Assembly (NCBI RefSeq): GCF_021869535.1
Contig: NW_026262593.1
Coordinates: 57,310,318-57,374,317, forward strand
Length of the DNA stretch: 64,000 bases
Reading direction: 5' to 3'
Origin: Mytilus californianus
Taxonomy: Eukaryota > Mollusca > Bivalvia > Mytilida > Mytilidae
This document shows positions 30,001 through 45,000 of this stretch, piece after piece. Every line of letters begins with the position of its first letter. The stretch's first letter is position 1. A program made the translations under genes and the position numbers. Under the pieces are notes generated by a model that worked only from the letters and a program-made list of their open reading frames with translations, searched no databases and was not told where the DNA came from.

Positions 30001-33000
30001 ATTGAATGCAGTGGATGAATCTGAAAATTGACGAAAAGATTAAACATGACTGTATAATTTATTCGTCAGATTTTTCAGTTGATCTAACGATCGACATGAC
30101 CGTTTAATACCTATAGCGATTTACAAGTATGGTCGAGTACATTGGATACTAATGCTTCCGCTAATATAAGTGTTTGTTTACATACTATTTTTTTTACCTG
30201 GATCATTGACCAATCAATTGAATGAGTTGTAATGCGTTATTGACCAAATCGGATTAATAATTACAGTGACTCCTAATGACACACAATTCTATTGTTCACT
30301 ATTTGAAAGAAAAAATATTTCATTTTACAGTTTCTTATAATGTGATTATAATCACAGACAATGATCTAAAGGATGAATTCTATGCTCAAATTTACGAACA
30401 AAAATTGTTTCTTTTTTTTTTAAATACTTGAAATACTTGTTCCATTTCCCCTAATATTATGGATAAATAAACAAATAATGGAGTTATGTTCATTCACGAG
30501 AAAGCAACCAAAACGACACAAAAGATGAGTAGCTGAATTGGCTTTCAGATTTTGGAAACGGGAGTTATCTCGAAAAATATGGAAATTGATAGCCAAGTAC
30601 CCTAGCACTGAACTTTTTAATCTTTTCTAATGGCACAGAACATATAATGTGATATCTAACCAATTTCTGTCGTTGCAAAGGTCAATAAAATTCAATCATG
30701 GGTTTAAGTCCAAAATAACTAAAACCAAATGTTGTATAAGTGTTACCACACTAAAGCCAGGAATTTTGTTTTCAATCCGAGTATGGAAATTGAAGATTAT
30801 AGTACATAAGTTTCTCAGATGTACGTTTACATTTTACAGATAGGAAATAACTAGGCAAATAACTTCTGACGTCATGATTATAGAGAAGTCTCGACCTGCT
30901 GAAGGATATATTACATATTGATATCGGAAGTTACCCTCCCAATATCGTTAACGCAATTGCTTATGAACAGACATGTTAAATAGGATATTTGAAACGATTA
31001 CTATTCATTAATACTTATATTCTATTTTTGTCGTGAACCTTGCCTGTCTATGCATTTAGAAAACCCGTGACTTAAAGGTGAACAAAACCAAGACGTAGAT
31101 GCGCTTCGTTCTTTCGAGTTTATTTTCAATTTACTAAATACAACTAATACGTGCAAACGTAACAAAATGATTCAACAAAGACATTTATTTTACAAAAATT
31201 GTGTACACTGACACTCTAATTGTCATTCAAAACAATATCGTAGTATTATTTTATTTTAGATTTAATTTAATATTTGATTGAAATCATTTCAATTTAAATT
31301 ATTGCCTAGTTTTTGGTCTGCTCGACTCTTAAATTGAACAAATTAGAATTCTCATGCTTTGGGTTAGTTATGTATTAGTTAAATTCAGATACTTTAGAAA
31401 ACGTTTTACAAGAATTTTTTTTTTTTTTTTTATAATAGTTAGAAATATGATAAAAATGCTATAGCTTATTTTCAAGATGGATTTTTTTTTACTAACCTAG
31501 GAGGTTAATTAACAACTACTCTGTAAATAGAAATTCTTCACCAGTGACGTATGTCTTATGGTAAAATTATGGACATATGTAAAAAAAAAGTTTTGATGAT
31601 GGAAAAAAACATAACCCAAAAACCGGACCAACTTGCTTCAAATCCCGCAAGGAGGATGATGCAAGCTAGTTAAATTATTTTCGATACTAGATCATCTGTC
31701 TTGACTTTTAATTGAAATTGAAAAATACATTATACCTTTTCAGTTTCTTTGTTCCAACATTCGCTTAAAGTTGACTATAATGGTGTACTTCACCTCTTAC
31801 AAATTGGTTTTTCTTCACCTGAAGATATAAGGCCAATTATCATGTAATGTTATGGAATGAAGGATGTTAAGTGTTTTTACTTGAACAGTTGAGCTATTTT
31901 TGTTAATCAGAAAATTCGAAAATATAATTTTGACAAAGCCACCGTTTGACAGGATCGGCTATTAACATGATATTTTTAAATCTATTAAACAGACCATTCA
32001 AACATCTCATTTAGAAGGAATGTTGTCCATTATTTTAATATACTTGTCTTTCACTATGTCGGTGTATTCATCAAATCATGACTTCTTTAATGTATAACCA
32101 TTCTACAATTTCCAGATATTTTTCGCACATCACTTGATATTTCTCGACTGATCACGTGAGCAAATATGCCAATTTTATATACAACGTGAGTGTAAAAGTG
32201 TAATGAGAAACTAGTGTTTATAGAAAGATTTAGTTAATAAGCCTACATAGATTTCAGAGAAAGTTACGCTGCTGACTTTTCGCCGAAAAAAGAAAATATT
32301 TGCCAAACGGTAAATAATAAAAGTAGAGAGGTAAACGTACACTAAACCAGTAAATAACTTGATTGAGTACAATACAATACAATACAATACAATACAAATA
32401 TGTTTATCATAATGACATTGTGTATAACAAAAATATGTACAATATTGAAATATTTCAATTAAATTACATCCGGCCCAATGGACCTATAAGTCACTTGAAA
32501 TAGATACTAGTATTCATTCAGATTGACATCAGGAATTTTATATACACGTTAATTGTTTATATATTAGTGTTGTCTGCGTTTTGTTAATGACTGTTCTTAG
32601 TATCGAGCTGTTTTTCGAGGATATTCAGACAATAATAAATTTAAATTTTCACTGCTATTCAAATTCAATACGGTTTCACAAAGTCCAGATAATAATTGAT
32701 TGCGTAGTCCATTGTAAAATTGACATTCAACCAGAAAGTGTAGTTCATTTTCAACGTGTCCGGAGTCGCACATTCTGCAAATTCGATGGTATTCTAGCTC
32801 ACCAATTTCAACAAAACGTCCTGTTTCCAATCGTAATGGAAGAATACCACATCTAAATTGCCAATACCGATCTTTCACTACGTTTTAATTTGATTTTTAT
32901 ATATGATTCTGTTGAATATGTAGATTTAAAGGTTCTATATGTACGCAGTTTCAGAAAGTTAGATAAATCTGTATGCCACTTTGTTTCACATATATCCATA

Positions 33001-36000
33001 AGATTTTTTCTGACACTGTTAACATCACATTTAAGCGTTTGTTGAAAGTTATCATCCATACCAACTAAACACATTATTGATCTTACACTAGATGACTAAT
33101 TTTTTGTACAAAGGTCGTAGTCCCATAGGAACACCTTTTTACAAAGTCTAGTATTGTCCATATCCATCATTCGGTTCCAGAACCTTACCATATTGCACCA
33201 GCGACGTTCTTTTGAAGGTAACCATCCAACATCTTCGTTGATAGCTAGCTTTGTCGCAAATTTGTGAACTCCTTAAAAGTATATTATGGCCTTGTTTTGA
33301 ACAGTGTCGACACAATTAAAGTCTTTATAATCCAACACTGAAGAACAGTAGTCGAGTATAGGCACAATACAAGAACCATACAGTTTTTCATAAGTCTTTA
33401 TGCCAAATTCTTTTAAAATGTGTATCTTCGATATAATAGCTCCGAGTGCTCTTCCACCAGCTGTAAAAAGATTTTCAGCGTTTGACGTATAGTCTTTTTT
33501 CTCATTGAAAATAACTCCAAGTTATTTATATTTGTCTGTAATATGCAAAATATTTCCTCCGATTCTGAACTGAAATTCACTCCGTTTTTTACGAGATGCT
33601 CTGAAATGTACAACTTTTGACTTGTCTGTATTTATTAAGACTCTCCATTTTTTGCACCAATCATGTAATTTATCAAGCATCTTTTGCATATCACATTCAT
33701 TCTCGGTCATCAAAACAATATCGTCCACATATAGAAGTAAAGACAATTAAATTCTCCAATATTTATACCAACTCCAAGTTCATTGATTTCATCTACAAGA
33801 TCATCAATAAAAACAGAAAATAATGTTTTACACCAGAGTCACATAAAAACCAATCGGACATTCTATTGTTTAATCGAATACTCGCGGCTGTTTGCACATA
33901 TAAACTTTTAATAGAGTTGTATATTTTCCCATCAATATTGTTCAACAGTTTGTACAGCAACATATCACGATCTACGAAATCAAAAGCCTTTTTCAGATCA
34001 ATAAATGTGGCAATAACATTTGGATTGTTTTTAATTATGCTGTTTAGGGTGAATATATGATCTTCACACGGACGATTTTTACGAAAGCCGTTTTGTTCAT
34101 CAGAAAGTAAATCATTATCCTCCAGATATGAAGACAATCAATTGTTTATAAATCCACTGTACAACTTTGAAATACAGGACAACAAACTGGTTCCTCGATA
34201 ATGTAGTGGAATGCGTTTATCTGATGATTTGTCTTTAAGTATCGGACAGATTATAGCCTGATGCCATAATGATGGTACAATGCTCATGATGCTTGTGTCA
34301 AAAACTAGTTGAAACATAGAATGACGGACGGTGATAACGTTTTTTGTCTTCAATACTACATACTGGATATTATCAATTCCACACGATTTACCGTTTTTTG
34401 TTCTTGAGACAAGTCGCCTAATTTCATCTATAGTTATAGCTGAATTCAACTCTTCATTTTCAATAAACAAATGATCGAGCATGCTTTCTTTAAATAAGAC
34501 TTTATGATTAGAGGCATATCTTTGAAAATTACCATCGAAATCGTCCGTTGAATTATCCATATTATATATATTTTGAAAATCTGTTTTCCATTTTTCTAAA
34601 ACAACTTTTTCATCATTAACAATCTCACCATCTTTGTCATATACTTCCATTGGAATAGAAGAATGTCTACGAGGCCTTGCTGTTTGATTTTGTTTTAAAA
34701 ATCATTTGGATTATTCGTCGTCATAGTTTCAATGTCAGTGCACATACTATGCTTATATTGCCTTTCATACTGGCGTAGCTTGCGGTCAAAGTTTTTGTCC
34801 GCTATATGAAACTTTGTTCTTAGATCATTTGTCACATTGGTATGTCCTTTGAACTTCAAGTACTGTTTTTCTGTTAAATGCATATTATTTCATAATGTTT
34901 GAAGTTCATCGTTCCAAAATTGCTTTTTCACCTTTAGCCGTTTTTTCGAGGATCCACTGGTGTTAAAGACTGAAATTCTATCGTTCATCTCTTTCATTGT
35001 GACATCACAGAGTTCAGTGTATATATTATCTATATTTTCCTTGGTTTCTCTAGTTTGTTCAATGTGACTTATTACATTTGCAGTGCAAGTTTACACATAT
35101 CAGATGAAAACATATCATTTGGCATTAATTTCAATTTAAATCGCTTCCTCGATTGAATACGGCTGCCAGGAATGGTGTCTGCAATTGTGGATTTTATAGA
35201 TTTAAATTCTGTTACCAAGACTGAAGGATTCTGAAGTTTGCTACGTTCACCAAAAAAGTTGAAAAGATTTGCCTTTTCTGCAATTGATCTTGTTGAAATT
35301 GTTTCAAACGAAATACACTGGTCTAGACCATCTTGCGGGACATAAATGTAGTCTACCACGGATTTTCCTCTCCCTGAAATGAATGTGAAGTTATCTTTAC
35401 CTTGATTGAATCTTCAATTCAAGACGCACACTTTCGATTCGTTCAAAAATTCCAATTCCAAGAAAGTGTTTCCATGTTGGTTAACGGTTTTATCAAGCGA
35501 TAATCGTAACGGTAGTTCATCAAAATCATAATAATCCTTCAGTGATCCTATTCTTGAGTTAAGTCGCTACAGAGAAATATAGCGTCCGTATCGCATTGTT
35601 CGTATATATCAGATAAGATGTGTGCAAAATATCCTTTTGAGTCTCTTCCCCAAACTGAGTTTTCAGGAGGTAAGTAACACGAAAATACAATAAAGTTGAA
35701 ATCTGTGCTTTTTGACTGAAATTTACCACATATAACGCAATCTCGAGTTATGTCAATCGTTTCATATTAATATTCTTCAAAAATCCAGTTTTTAATCAAG
35801 AGTCCTACACCACCTGATGCCTTTGGGGCATTCTTATGCATGTATCGTCTGTTTCATCCTTTCCAAGTGTAACCATCAACTTCAATTTTATCGATTACTT
35901 TCAAATGCGTTTTACAGATACCAAAAATGTTCCTCTAAAATTGCTGTACGTAAATCCTTATTATTTTGAGTCCATCCGCATATATTTAAGTGGACTAATA

Positions 36001-39000
36001 TTCGTATGCCATTCTCGTTTATGTTTTAATCAATTCAGAGAAGTGTTCATACCTATATATCTGATTATAGGCAAACATAATCTATATTTATTAATAATTT
36101 TATGAAGGCATTTATTTCAGATAAAACAAACTGTTGCCTTCATGATTATTATGACTGTCATAATGGTGTGGTACAGCGTATCCTTTTATGCATTTTTATA
36201 TCCAAACTCTGAGTTTACCTGGTCACAGATCGAAAAAATTATATCAAATGGTTATTGGATGTTATTTGGAGAGCTGAACTTAGATGGCGAGACAAGTAAG
36301 CATCGATTATCAATTTTCTTGTAAAAAGTTTTCTAAAGTATCTGGATTTAACTAATACATAACTAGCATAAAGCAAGACAATTCTAATTGTGCATCTCGT
36401 CATTGTGCTGTGGTAAATTTTTGTACTCTTGTCTTTCGTTTTTGCTAATGTGCTTTGTCTATATGCTTTTTTGTTTTTCCTTGTTGACATATTTGTTAGT
36501 TTTTATAGTGATTGGGATTATAACACAATGTTGGACTGCTGTGCCCCTTTTTGTGACATTTTTAACTATTATGTCTTGTTGTTTTGTTCACACACCGTTG
36601 AATTTTTTGCGACTGTGATACAAGTGAGAGGTTTAGCTAGCTATAAAACCAGGTTTAATCCACCATTTTCTACATATGAAAATGCCTGTACTAAGTCAGA
36701 ATTATGACAGTTATTATCCATTCGTTTGATGTGTTTGAGCTTTTGTTATTGGTATACATCTAGAGAAATGATTTTACTTTTATTTTAGACTGGTCGTCAA
36801 AAAGTCGTATGGTGCAATTTTTTTAATTTGACATTTGGTTATCAAAACTGACTTGAAATATGGACTCTACGAGGCATGTAATTTTGACCGGTTATTTAAA
36901 AATCGTTGCCAAATATATGTAATTCGTATTGGATTCAATTATCACATATAATATGTTATTCATAAAGCAAAAAAACTATAACATCATAAGTCTTTTGTTA
37001 AATAAATATGAAGATACAAAGCACTGAAACTTGTGACATTTTGTCGCTTCACCGGATTTCAATACTTTGCAAGAACGCACTAATCTATAAATTATTAATT
37101 AATTTATACAACGTAAAAATTCAGCAAATACTCTTTTCAGTGACATAATTTTTGATCATATAAAATTTCTCAAAAAGACTTAAAATAGCATCCAAAATAT
37201 TCACTATTAAATTACAATATTACTTGATTTTCCGGAAAGTCTTGTCAGGTCTCCGGCTGATCTGAATATTATTAACCTTATTGATTTTGAACTTCGAGCG
37301 CACCACATGTTCGATTAATATATAGCAATCATCAATTGATTTTACTTGTATTGATTCAAGGTTCTTGGTTTCTTTGATTTTTTTGTTTGTAGTTTGTTCT
37401 ATTTTGAGGTAGTGTTGATAAGGTTTTATTAATTTAAGAAGAAAATATGTTTTTTAGTTGGAAGCTATTTATAGAAATTGAGATCTGACAAAATCCCAAA
37501 AGATGGCACAACTGGGAAGTCCGTTGAAACTTGGTCCTAGTACTGCAAAGCGGCTGAAACCGAGTTTAATCTTCGAAAACTGTGTAATTTGCCAGAGAAG
37601 CAGTAATGAAACAGTTGTTTTATTTACTGATAACAGTAAATCGCGGTTTTTTGGTGCAGCTGGTAGGCGTAAAGATGATATTTACTTGAAATTGATAAGT
37701 GAATATGATTCATTCAATGATATACCGAAGGAAAGTTTGGAAATGGTATATCATAAAAGTTGCTACAAATCTTATACAAGTGAACATAACATTGCGATGT
37801 TTACTAAGAGACAAGATGATGAATTAGCGGACTGTTCAAACCAAGACAGTCAAGTCACGAGTATCTTAACTCGATCTATGTCTTTTCCTACCAATTGGAG
37901 TGCTTGTATATTTTGCAATAAAAAGAGCTACAAGCAAGACAAAAAACTTTTGAAAATTGAATCAGATGAAAGGGTTACTCGCCTTACAAACGCTGCAAAC
38001 CATAACGGTGGTTCGAACTTGCTACATAAAATTAATCAAGACAATTTTAAAGAACAAGCTTTGTACCATAACCAGTGCATAATAAAATATCTACTGTATT
38101 TAAAACAAGATATTGAGGTCAGTGCTAACTCAACTTCAGAATCCGAAGCAATAAATACAGCTGCTTTTTCAAAATTAATTAATAATATAAAGGATGATTT
38201 GTTAAAAAATAAAAAACAGCATTTCTATTATCCTCTTTAATTGAGAAGTTTGTTTCATACCTACCCGAAAATATGCTAAAAGCTTTACAACGAGGAAACT
38301 GCAGCGACATTTGGAAAATCATTATGGTGATTCTATAGTCATTCAATCGCAACAATCCCAGGGTAAGTCCAACATTATTATGAGTAGTAATATAACAGTA
38401 GGGGATGCAATCAAGGCAGCCAGAAATTTGAAAGCAGAGTAAAAATGGTCAAAAGAAAAACAAACGAGTCGTATGTATAGCGAACAAACGGATGACCAAC
38501 TCCTTTATTCAGGAGTAAGTATAATTCGCAGAGACATTGACAAAGTAAGATTCTTTAAAGAACACTACTCAACTTCAACGGAGGTATCATTCGAAAATTC
38601 GTTACAGTCAATGCCCGATTCTTTGGTCAAACTACTTAGTTGGATTACGGACGAAAAGGCTTTTAGCACTTGCACTGTTCCTTCTAATATCAAAACAGAA
38701 AGTGTGAGGAAAAGTTTGGCTTTAACGGAATGTATTGTTGCAACTAGTCGTTGTATCCTTACACCTTTTCATCTTGGTCTTGCAATTCAAGTTTACCACG
38801 ACTTTGGGTCGAAGCGCCTTATTGAAATTCTGAACGCGCATCGGTTTTGTGTTACATACACTGAATTGCGCAGATACCTTACCAGTGTTGCAAACCATGA
38901 AATCAGTCGTATCAGTGGCGATCGATACATCCCAAGAGGTATTCGATCCATTTCAGAAGGAGGTCGGTTGATTCAAGAGGGTTCCGATAATATTGACATT

Positions 39001-42000
39001 AACACCGAGAAATTAGATGGAAAAAACACCTTCCATTCCCTTGCTAGGGCTGTATTTCAAACTAAATCAGCTGGCTTTTATGACTATGGTTCAGAACAAA
39101 TCAAGCGAGGAATTGAGCGATCTTTGGCTATAGATGATGCAACAGCATCATTGACCGATGCGATTCCTTACTCTAAACCAAAATGTAGACCAGAACCATC
39201 ACAACGATCGGATGCTTTCGATAAACTTCAATTATGTGATCATAAAAAGATTAATGATGTTGACCAGATATGGATTTTCTCCAGACTTTCGCCAAGGGAT
39301 ATTATAGAGCTCCCAATGGATATGAAAGCAGCTGAACAAAAGATTCCTTTTTGGACCGGGTACAATTGTCTTTTGTTAAAAAAGGGCGCCGATGTTACAG
39401 TTGATGACGAAATGTCTTGACATGTCTAATGATGCTGGACAGGATTACGCTATTCAAACGTTCGATCAGCAACTCTATGCAATTGCACAACAAGTCAAAT
39501 GGTCGAAACCGGACATTTTTAATCGCCATATTCTCAGGCTTGGTGGTTTCCACAGCTTGTCGTGTTTCTTAGCCTCTATCGGGAAACTTTGGGCCGATGG
39601 CGGTCTTCGCGATTTGTTGGTGGATTCTGGTGTGTATGCTGGAAATACAGCTGAACTTATGTTGAATGGTAAAGAGTTTAATAGGGCTGTCAGAGGGTTC
39701 ACACTTGTGTTTGAAGCCCTAGAAGTTCTTTTTATCTCGGCATTCATACACTGGTGTAGGACCTTTGATTACTTCGATCAGATTCCATCTGCGTTCTGGA
39801 ATGTGTTGTTAGAGTTCCATACAAATATCTGTGATCAAACGGACGAAGCCTCAGTAATTATAACTAGACTGGAAAAATTGTTTGAAGACCATTTACAGCC
39901 TCTAATCGGTAGGTTTAGAGAATAGGGACACGATACATCACCTACTTTCAAATATTGGGACATGTTCCTGGTTGCCGTTCAAATTATGTTGTCGAATGTA
40001 CGAGCAGAACGAGAAGGTAATTGGTCGGCACATTTGATGTCTTCATCAAAAATGCTGCCCTATTTTTTTTATTACCAACCGTACAAATTACTCTAGATGG
40101 ATGCCTGTATATATTCTTGATATGCTCGAACTACCAGCAGAGATCGAATCAGCTTTTAAACAAGGAGATTTTTCTATCAGGAAAAAAATTAGGCACACTC
40201 AACGGTATTTGGAGTGATATGGGCACTGAAAAAACCATCTTAAAAGATTCAAAGGGTTCAGGTGGTATCGTTGGAATAACAAATCAGAAATCTGCTCTGG
40301 TAAGGTGGACTCTGACTCGTCATTTCTTAGTGTCCTTTAGTAATGCAATGAATGACAGAGGAGGTATTACAAACAAAAGTGACAATTCGCATGAAGAAAT
40401 TAAACAAACAGCATTGAAGCGAGACGAAGAACAAGCAATAGTTAACCATTTGAACCAAACCATGACTGATCCCTTTGATATAGATGCCCACCCTCCTTGT
40501 CTCATTAATATATCTACAGGCATGCATGCTACTAGAGAAGTACAGGATTCTTTGCTTTCTGCTGTCAACGAAGGGGAAAATATGTGCAGAAAATTTGTTA
40601 ACAGTGCGCTTTCTTTAGACCAGTCCGGGAGCTTCTATGGCCCTATTACCAAGTCCAAGTTGAAAACATTTGAACACATGAATGCCAGGACAACCCTTAA
40701 GTGTAAATCTGGCGAAATCATAACTGGCCATATCAATCCAGAAATTGTTTTCAAGCGTGCTCTGGTTTTGGCTAACAGCAGAGATGATGTCACGATTGAC
40801 AATATTCTCTCACTTCCACTTGGGCCTATCCCGGTTTCTTTGTTCCATGAAGATGGAACAATGAGGAGATCTAGTAAAACAGTTTGAAAATGTAGTATCG
40901 CCGGTTCTTTCTTTGCCAGATTTTGACCCTTCGTTGACAACTTACATTAGAGACAGTATGGCTATAGTTCAGTGCATGGATGCAAAGAAACATAAAACCT
41001 TTGGAGATCTTGCACTTGACTGTTGCAATTATTTAGCAAGTTGTTTTACAAAAGCACACACAGTAGCCGATGTTTTTGATCGATATGATGAAAAACACTC
41101 CATTAAGTCAGCTGAAAGAGAGCGTCGTACCAAAGTCACTGCTCATTCAAAGGTTTTTCAAGTAATAGAAGGAAGAAATGTCCCCGACTGGAAGAAATGT
41201 CTTTCTAGTAAAGAAACCAAGCAGGCTCTCATTAAATTTTTTGGTGACTTCCTAGTCAAGTTTATTAAAAGCAACCCTATATTAGTGCTCCCTGGACATA
41301 CTTATTATATGGCAGGTTCTTTTGAAGATCCTGAAATTGCTAAAGTTATTTCTGATCAGGAAGTCGTTGAATGTCCTGAATTGTTCAGTACTCAGGAAGA
41401 GGCAGACACCCGCATGATCTTTCAGGCTTTACATGCAGACAGAAGACTGAAGGAATTTGGAAAGAAAGGCAGGATTATTATAAAATCATCTGATACAGAC
41501 GTAATTGTTCTCTGTATTCATTTTTTCAAGCAGATGACAAACACGAGTGAATTTTGGGTCCAAATGGGAAATATTGGTACTATAAAAGATAATCGGAGGT
41601 ATTTGCCAATTCACCAACTGTGTTCTTCTCTCCCTGAAATCATTTGCAGAGTTCTTCCTGTCGTATATGCTCTCTCTGGGTGTGACACTACATCTTCCTT
41701 ATTTGGAATTGGTAAAAAGTCAGTGTATAAAGTGTTGGAAGATGCAGTACTGGATTTCAGTGATTTGGACAATTTAGGAGATTCCGACAGAGAGACTGCC
41801 ATATCATGCTCTAGACGGTTTGTGGCAAGGCTTTACGATCAAAAGAAGAATTATGCATCCTGCCATCAGGACATTAACAAACTGCGAGTTAAGCTTGCTA
41901 CAAGCAGAGATTCAAGTCTGGTCAGATTGCCACCCTCTGAAGCGGCGCTTCGACAGCATATCCTTCTTCGTGCCTCATTTCAGACCAAAATTTGGCATGC

Positions 42001-45000
42001 TTCCTGTCTTGCGAAACCACCCCTGCCTTCACCATTGGAATACGGATGGAGATCATTCAAAGATTCCTTGCATCCTGTATACTTTGAAGGAAACATGTCA
42101 GCAGATTTTCTTCATGATCTCGTGTGTTCGTGTAAGGGAAAATCACAATGTAAAAAGTCTTGTGTTTGTGTCGACCAAAACCTTGCATGTACCGACTTAT
42201 GTTCCTGCCAAGGATCATAATCCTGCAAGAACGTTTATACGCATGCCCTTACAGAAGAGGTTTGAGAACTAAATTATATTTGTCAGTAAAGCTTTTGGTG
42301 CGATTTGCAAATTGAATGTGCATTTCTGATATTGTATCACTAAGACCTTTATTAAAAATCTCAAAGTTTCACACAGTTGAATGCGGTTCTAGTACTCCGA
42401 AATACTTGTTACAGTTTTTGTATGTTCTGTACTGACTTGTGTTCCTTGTAATGTATGTTATTACATACAAACAGTTTTTGAAAGCCACATATCAGTCTGT
42501 GTTTAGAGAGTTTTATTGCCACTTTGGCGTGTACCAACCCTACCCTAAGTGTACAAAACTAAAATGTTCAACTATTATTGGGCAATAAAAGATATTTATC
42601 TTAAGACATACATATTTTTTCGTATTTTTCTATTCCTTTATTATGTTTTTGATGCCCGTAATACTAATTGTTTTGAAAAAGTACATCTTTTTAAGATGAA
42701 AACCACCCCCCTTTTTTAAAAAATGTTTCACTTTATCGGTACAATTCATTTTATGATGAATTTAAACTTTTTGGATGAAAAATTGAATGTGAAAACAGGA
42801 TCCATGCTGATTTGCTTATTTTTTTGCGATAAAGGTATTTTAGTTGTTATTTAAATATCCATTGCAATTTTGTATGAAAATGGTAGTTGATCTTTGATCT
42901 TGATTTCTGAAAAACTGCACCATATTTAGTTTTGACGACCAAATTAATTTTATAGTACACATATTTTCGAATCGAATGATATATGATACAGCCGTGTACT
43001 ATTTTTGACGATTAGATTTTAAAAATAAATATGAAGATACAAAGCACTGAAACTTGTGACATTTTGTCGCTTCACCGGATTTCAATACTTTGCAAAACTT
43101 TGAGAGTTTTCTATCAGGAAAAAAATTAGGCACACTCAACGGTATTTGGAGTGATATGGGCACTGAAAAAACCATCTTAAAAGATTCAAAGGGTTCAGGT
43201 GGTATCGTTGGAATAACAAATCAGAAATCTGCTCTGGTAAGGTGGACTCTGACTCGTCATTTCTTAGTGTCCTTTAGTAATGCAATGAATGACAGAGGAG
43301 GTATTACAAACAAAAGTGACAATTCGCATGAAGAAATTAAACAAACAGCATTGAAGCGAGACGAAGAACAAGCAATAGTTAACCATTTGAACCAAACCAT
43401 GACTGATCCCTTTGATATAGATACCCACCCTCCTTGTCTCATTAATATATCTACAGGCATGCATGCTACTAGAGAAGTACAGGATTCTTTGCTTTCTGCT
43501 GTTAACGAAGGGGAAAATATGTGCAGAAAATTTGTTAACAGTGCGCTTTCTTTAGACCAGTCCGGGAGCTTCTATGGCCCTATTACCAAGTCCAAGTTGA
43601 AAACATTTGAACACATGAATGCCAGGACAACCCTTAAGTGTAAATCTGGCGAAATCATAACTGGCCATATCAATCCAGAAATTGTTTTCAGGCGTGCTCT
43701 GGTTTTGGCTAACAGCAGAGATGATGTCACGATTGACAATATTCTCTCACTTCCACTTGGGCCTATCCCGGTTTCTTTGTTCCATGAAGATGGAACAATG
43801 AGGAGATCTAGTAAAACAGTTTGAAAATGTAGTATCGCCGGTTCTTTCTTTGCCAGATTTTGACCCTTCGTTGACAACTTACATTAGAGACAGTATGGCT
43901 ATAGTTCAGTGCATGGATGCAAAGAAACATAAAACCTTTGGAGATCTTGCACTTGACTGTTGCAATTATTTAGCAAGTTGTTTTACAAAAGCACACACAG
44001 TAGCCGATGTTTTTGATCGATATGATGAAAAACACTCCATTAAGTCAGCTGAAAGAGAGCGTCGTACCAAAGTCACTGCTCATTCAAAGGTTTTTCAAGT
44101 AATAGAAGGAAGAAATGTCCCCGACTGGAAGAAATGTCTTTCTAGTAAAGAAACCAAGCAGGCTCTCATTAAATTTTTTGGTGACTTCCTAGTCAAGTTT
44201 ATTAAAAGCAACCCTATATTAGTGCTCCCTGGACATACTTATTATATGGCAGGTTCTTTTGAAGATCCTGAAATTGCTAAAGTTATTTCTGATCAGGAAG
44301 TCGTTGAATGTCCTGAATTGTTCAGTACTCAGGAAGAGGCAGACACCCGCATGATCTTTCAGGCTTTACATGCAGACAGAAGACTGAAGGAATTTGGAAA
44401 GAAAGGCAGGATTATTATAAAATCATCTGATACAGACGTAATTGTTCTCTGTATTCATTTTTTCAAGCAGATGACAAACACGAGTGAATTTTGGGTCCAA
44501 ATGGGAAATATTGGTACTATAAAAGATAATCGGAGGTATTTGCCAATTCACCAACTGTGTTCTTCTCTCCCTGAAATCATTTGCAGAGTTCTTCCTGTCG
44601 TATATGCTCTCTCTGGGTGTGACACTACATCTTCCTTATTTGGAATTGGTAAAAAGTCAGTGTATAAAGTGTTGGAAGATGCAGTACTGGATTTCAGTGA
44701 TTTGGACAATTTAGGAGATTCCGACAGAGAGACTGCCATATCATGCTCTAGACGGTTTGTGGCAAGGCTTTACGATCAAAAGAAGAATTATGCATCCTGC
44801 CATCAGGACATTAACAAACTGCGAGTTAAGCTTGCTACAAGCAGAGATTCAAGTCTGGTCAGATTGCCACCCTCTGAAGCGGCGCTTCGACAGCATATCC
44901 TTCTTCGTGCCTCATTTCAGACCAAAATTTGGCATGCTTCCTGTCTTGCGAAACCACCCCTGCCTTCACCATTGGAATACGGATGGAGATCATTCAAAGA

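Noticed and set aside
32581-32856. 91-codon + strand ORF
   Set aside because: Shadow of the LINE C-terminal zinc-binding frame on the - strand.
40021-40170. ORF start at 40021 as a gene start
   Set aside because: The conserved transposase text here (NWSAHLMSSSKMLPYF) is in another frame; the upstream part of that ORF is out of frame sequence.
41820-42272. 150-codon ORF overlapping the nuclease frame (and its twin at 44757-45209)
   Set aside because: A shadow frame of the Academ-like coding sequence; identical twins are explained by the duplication.
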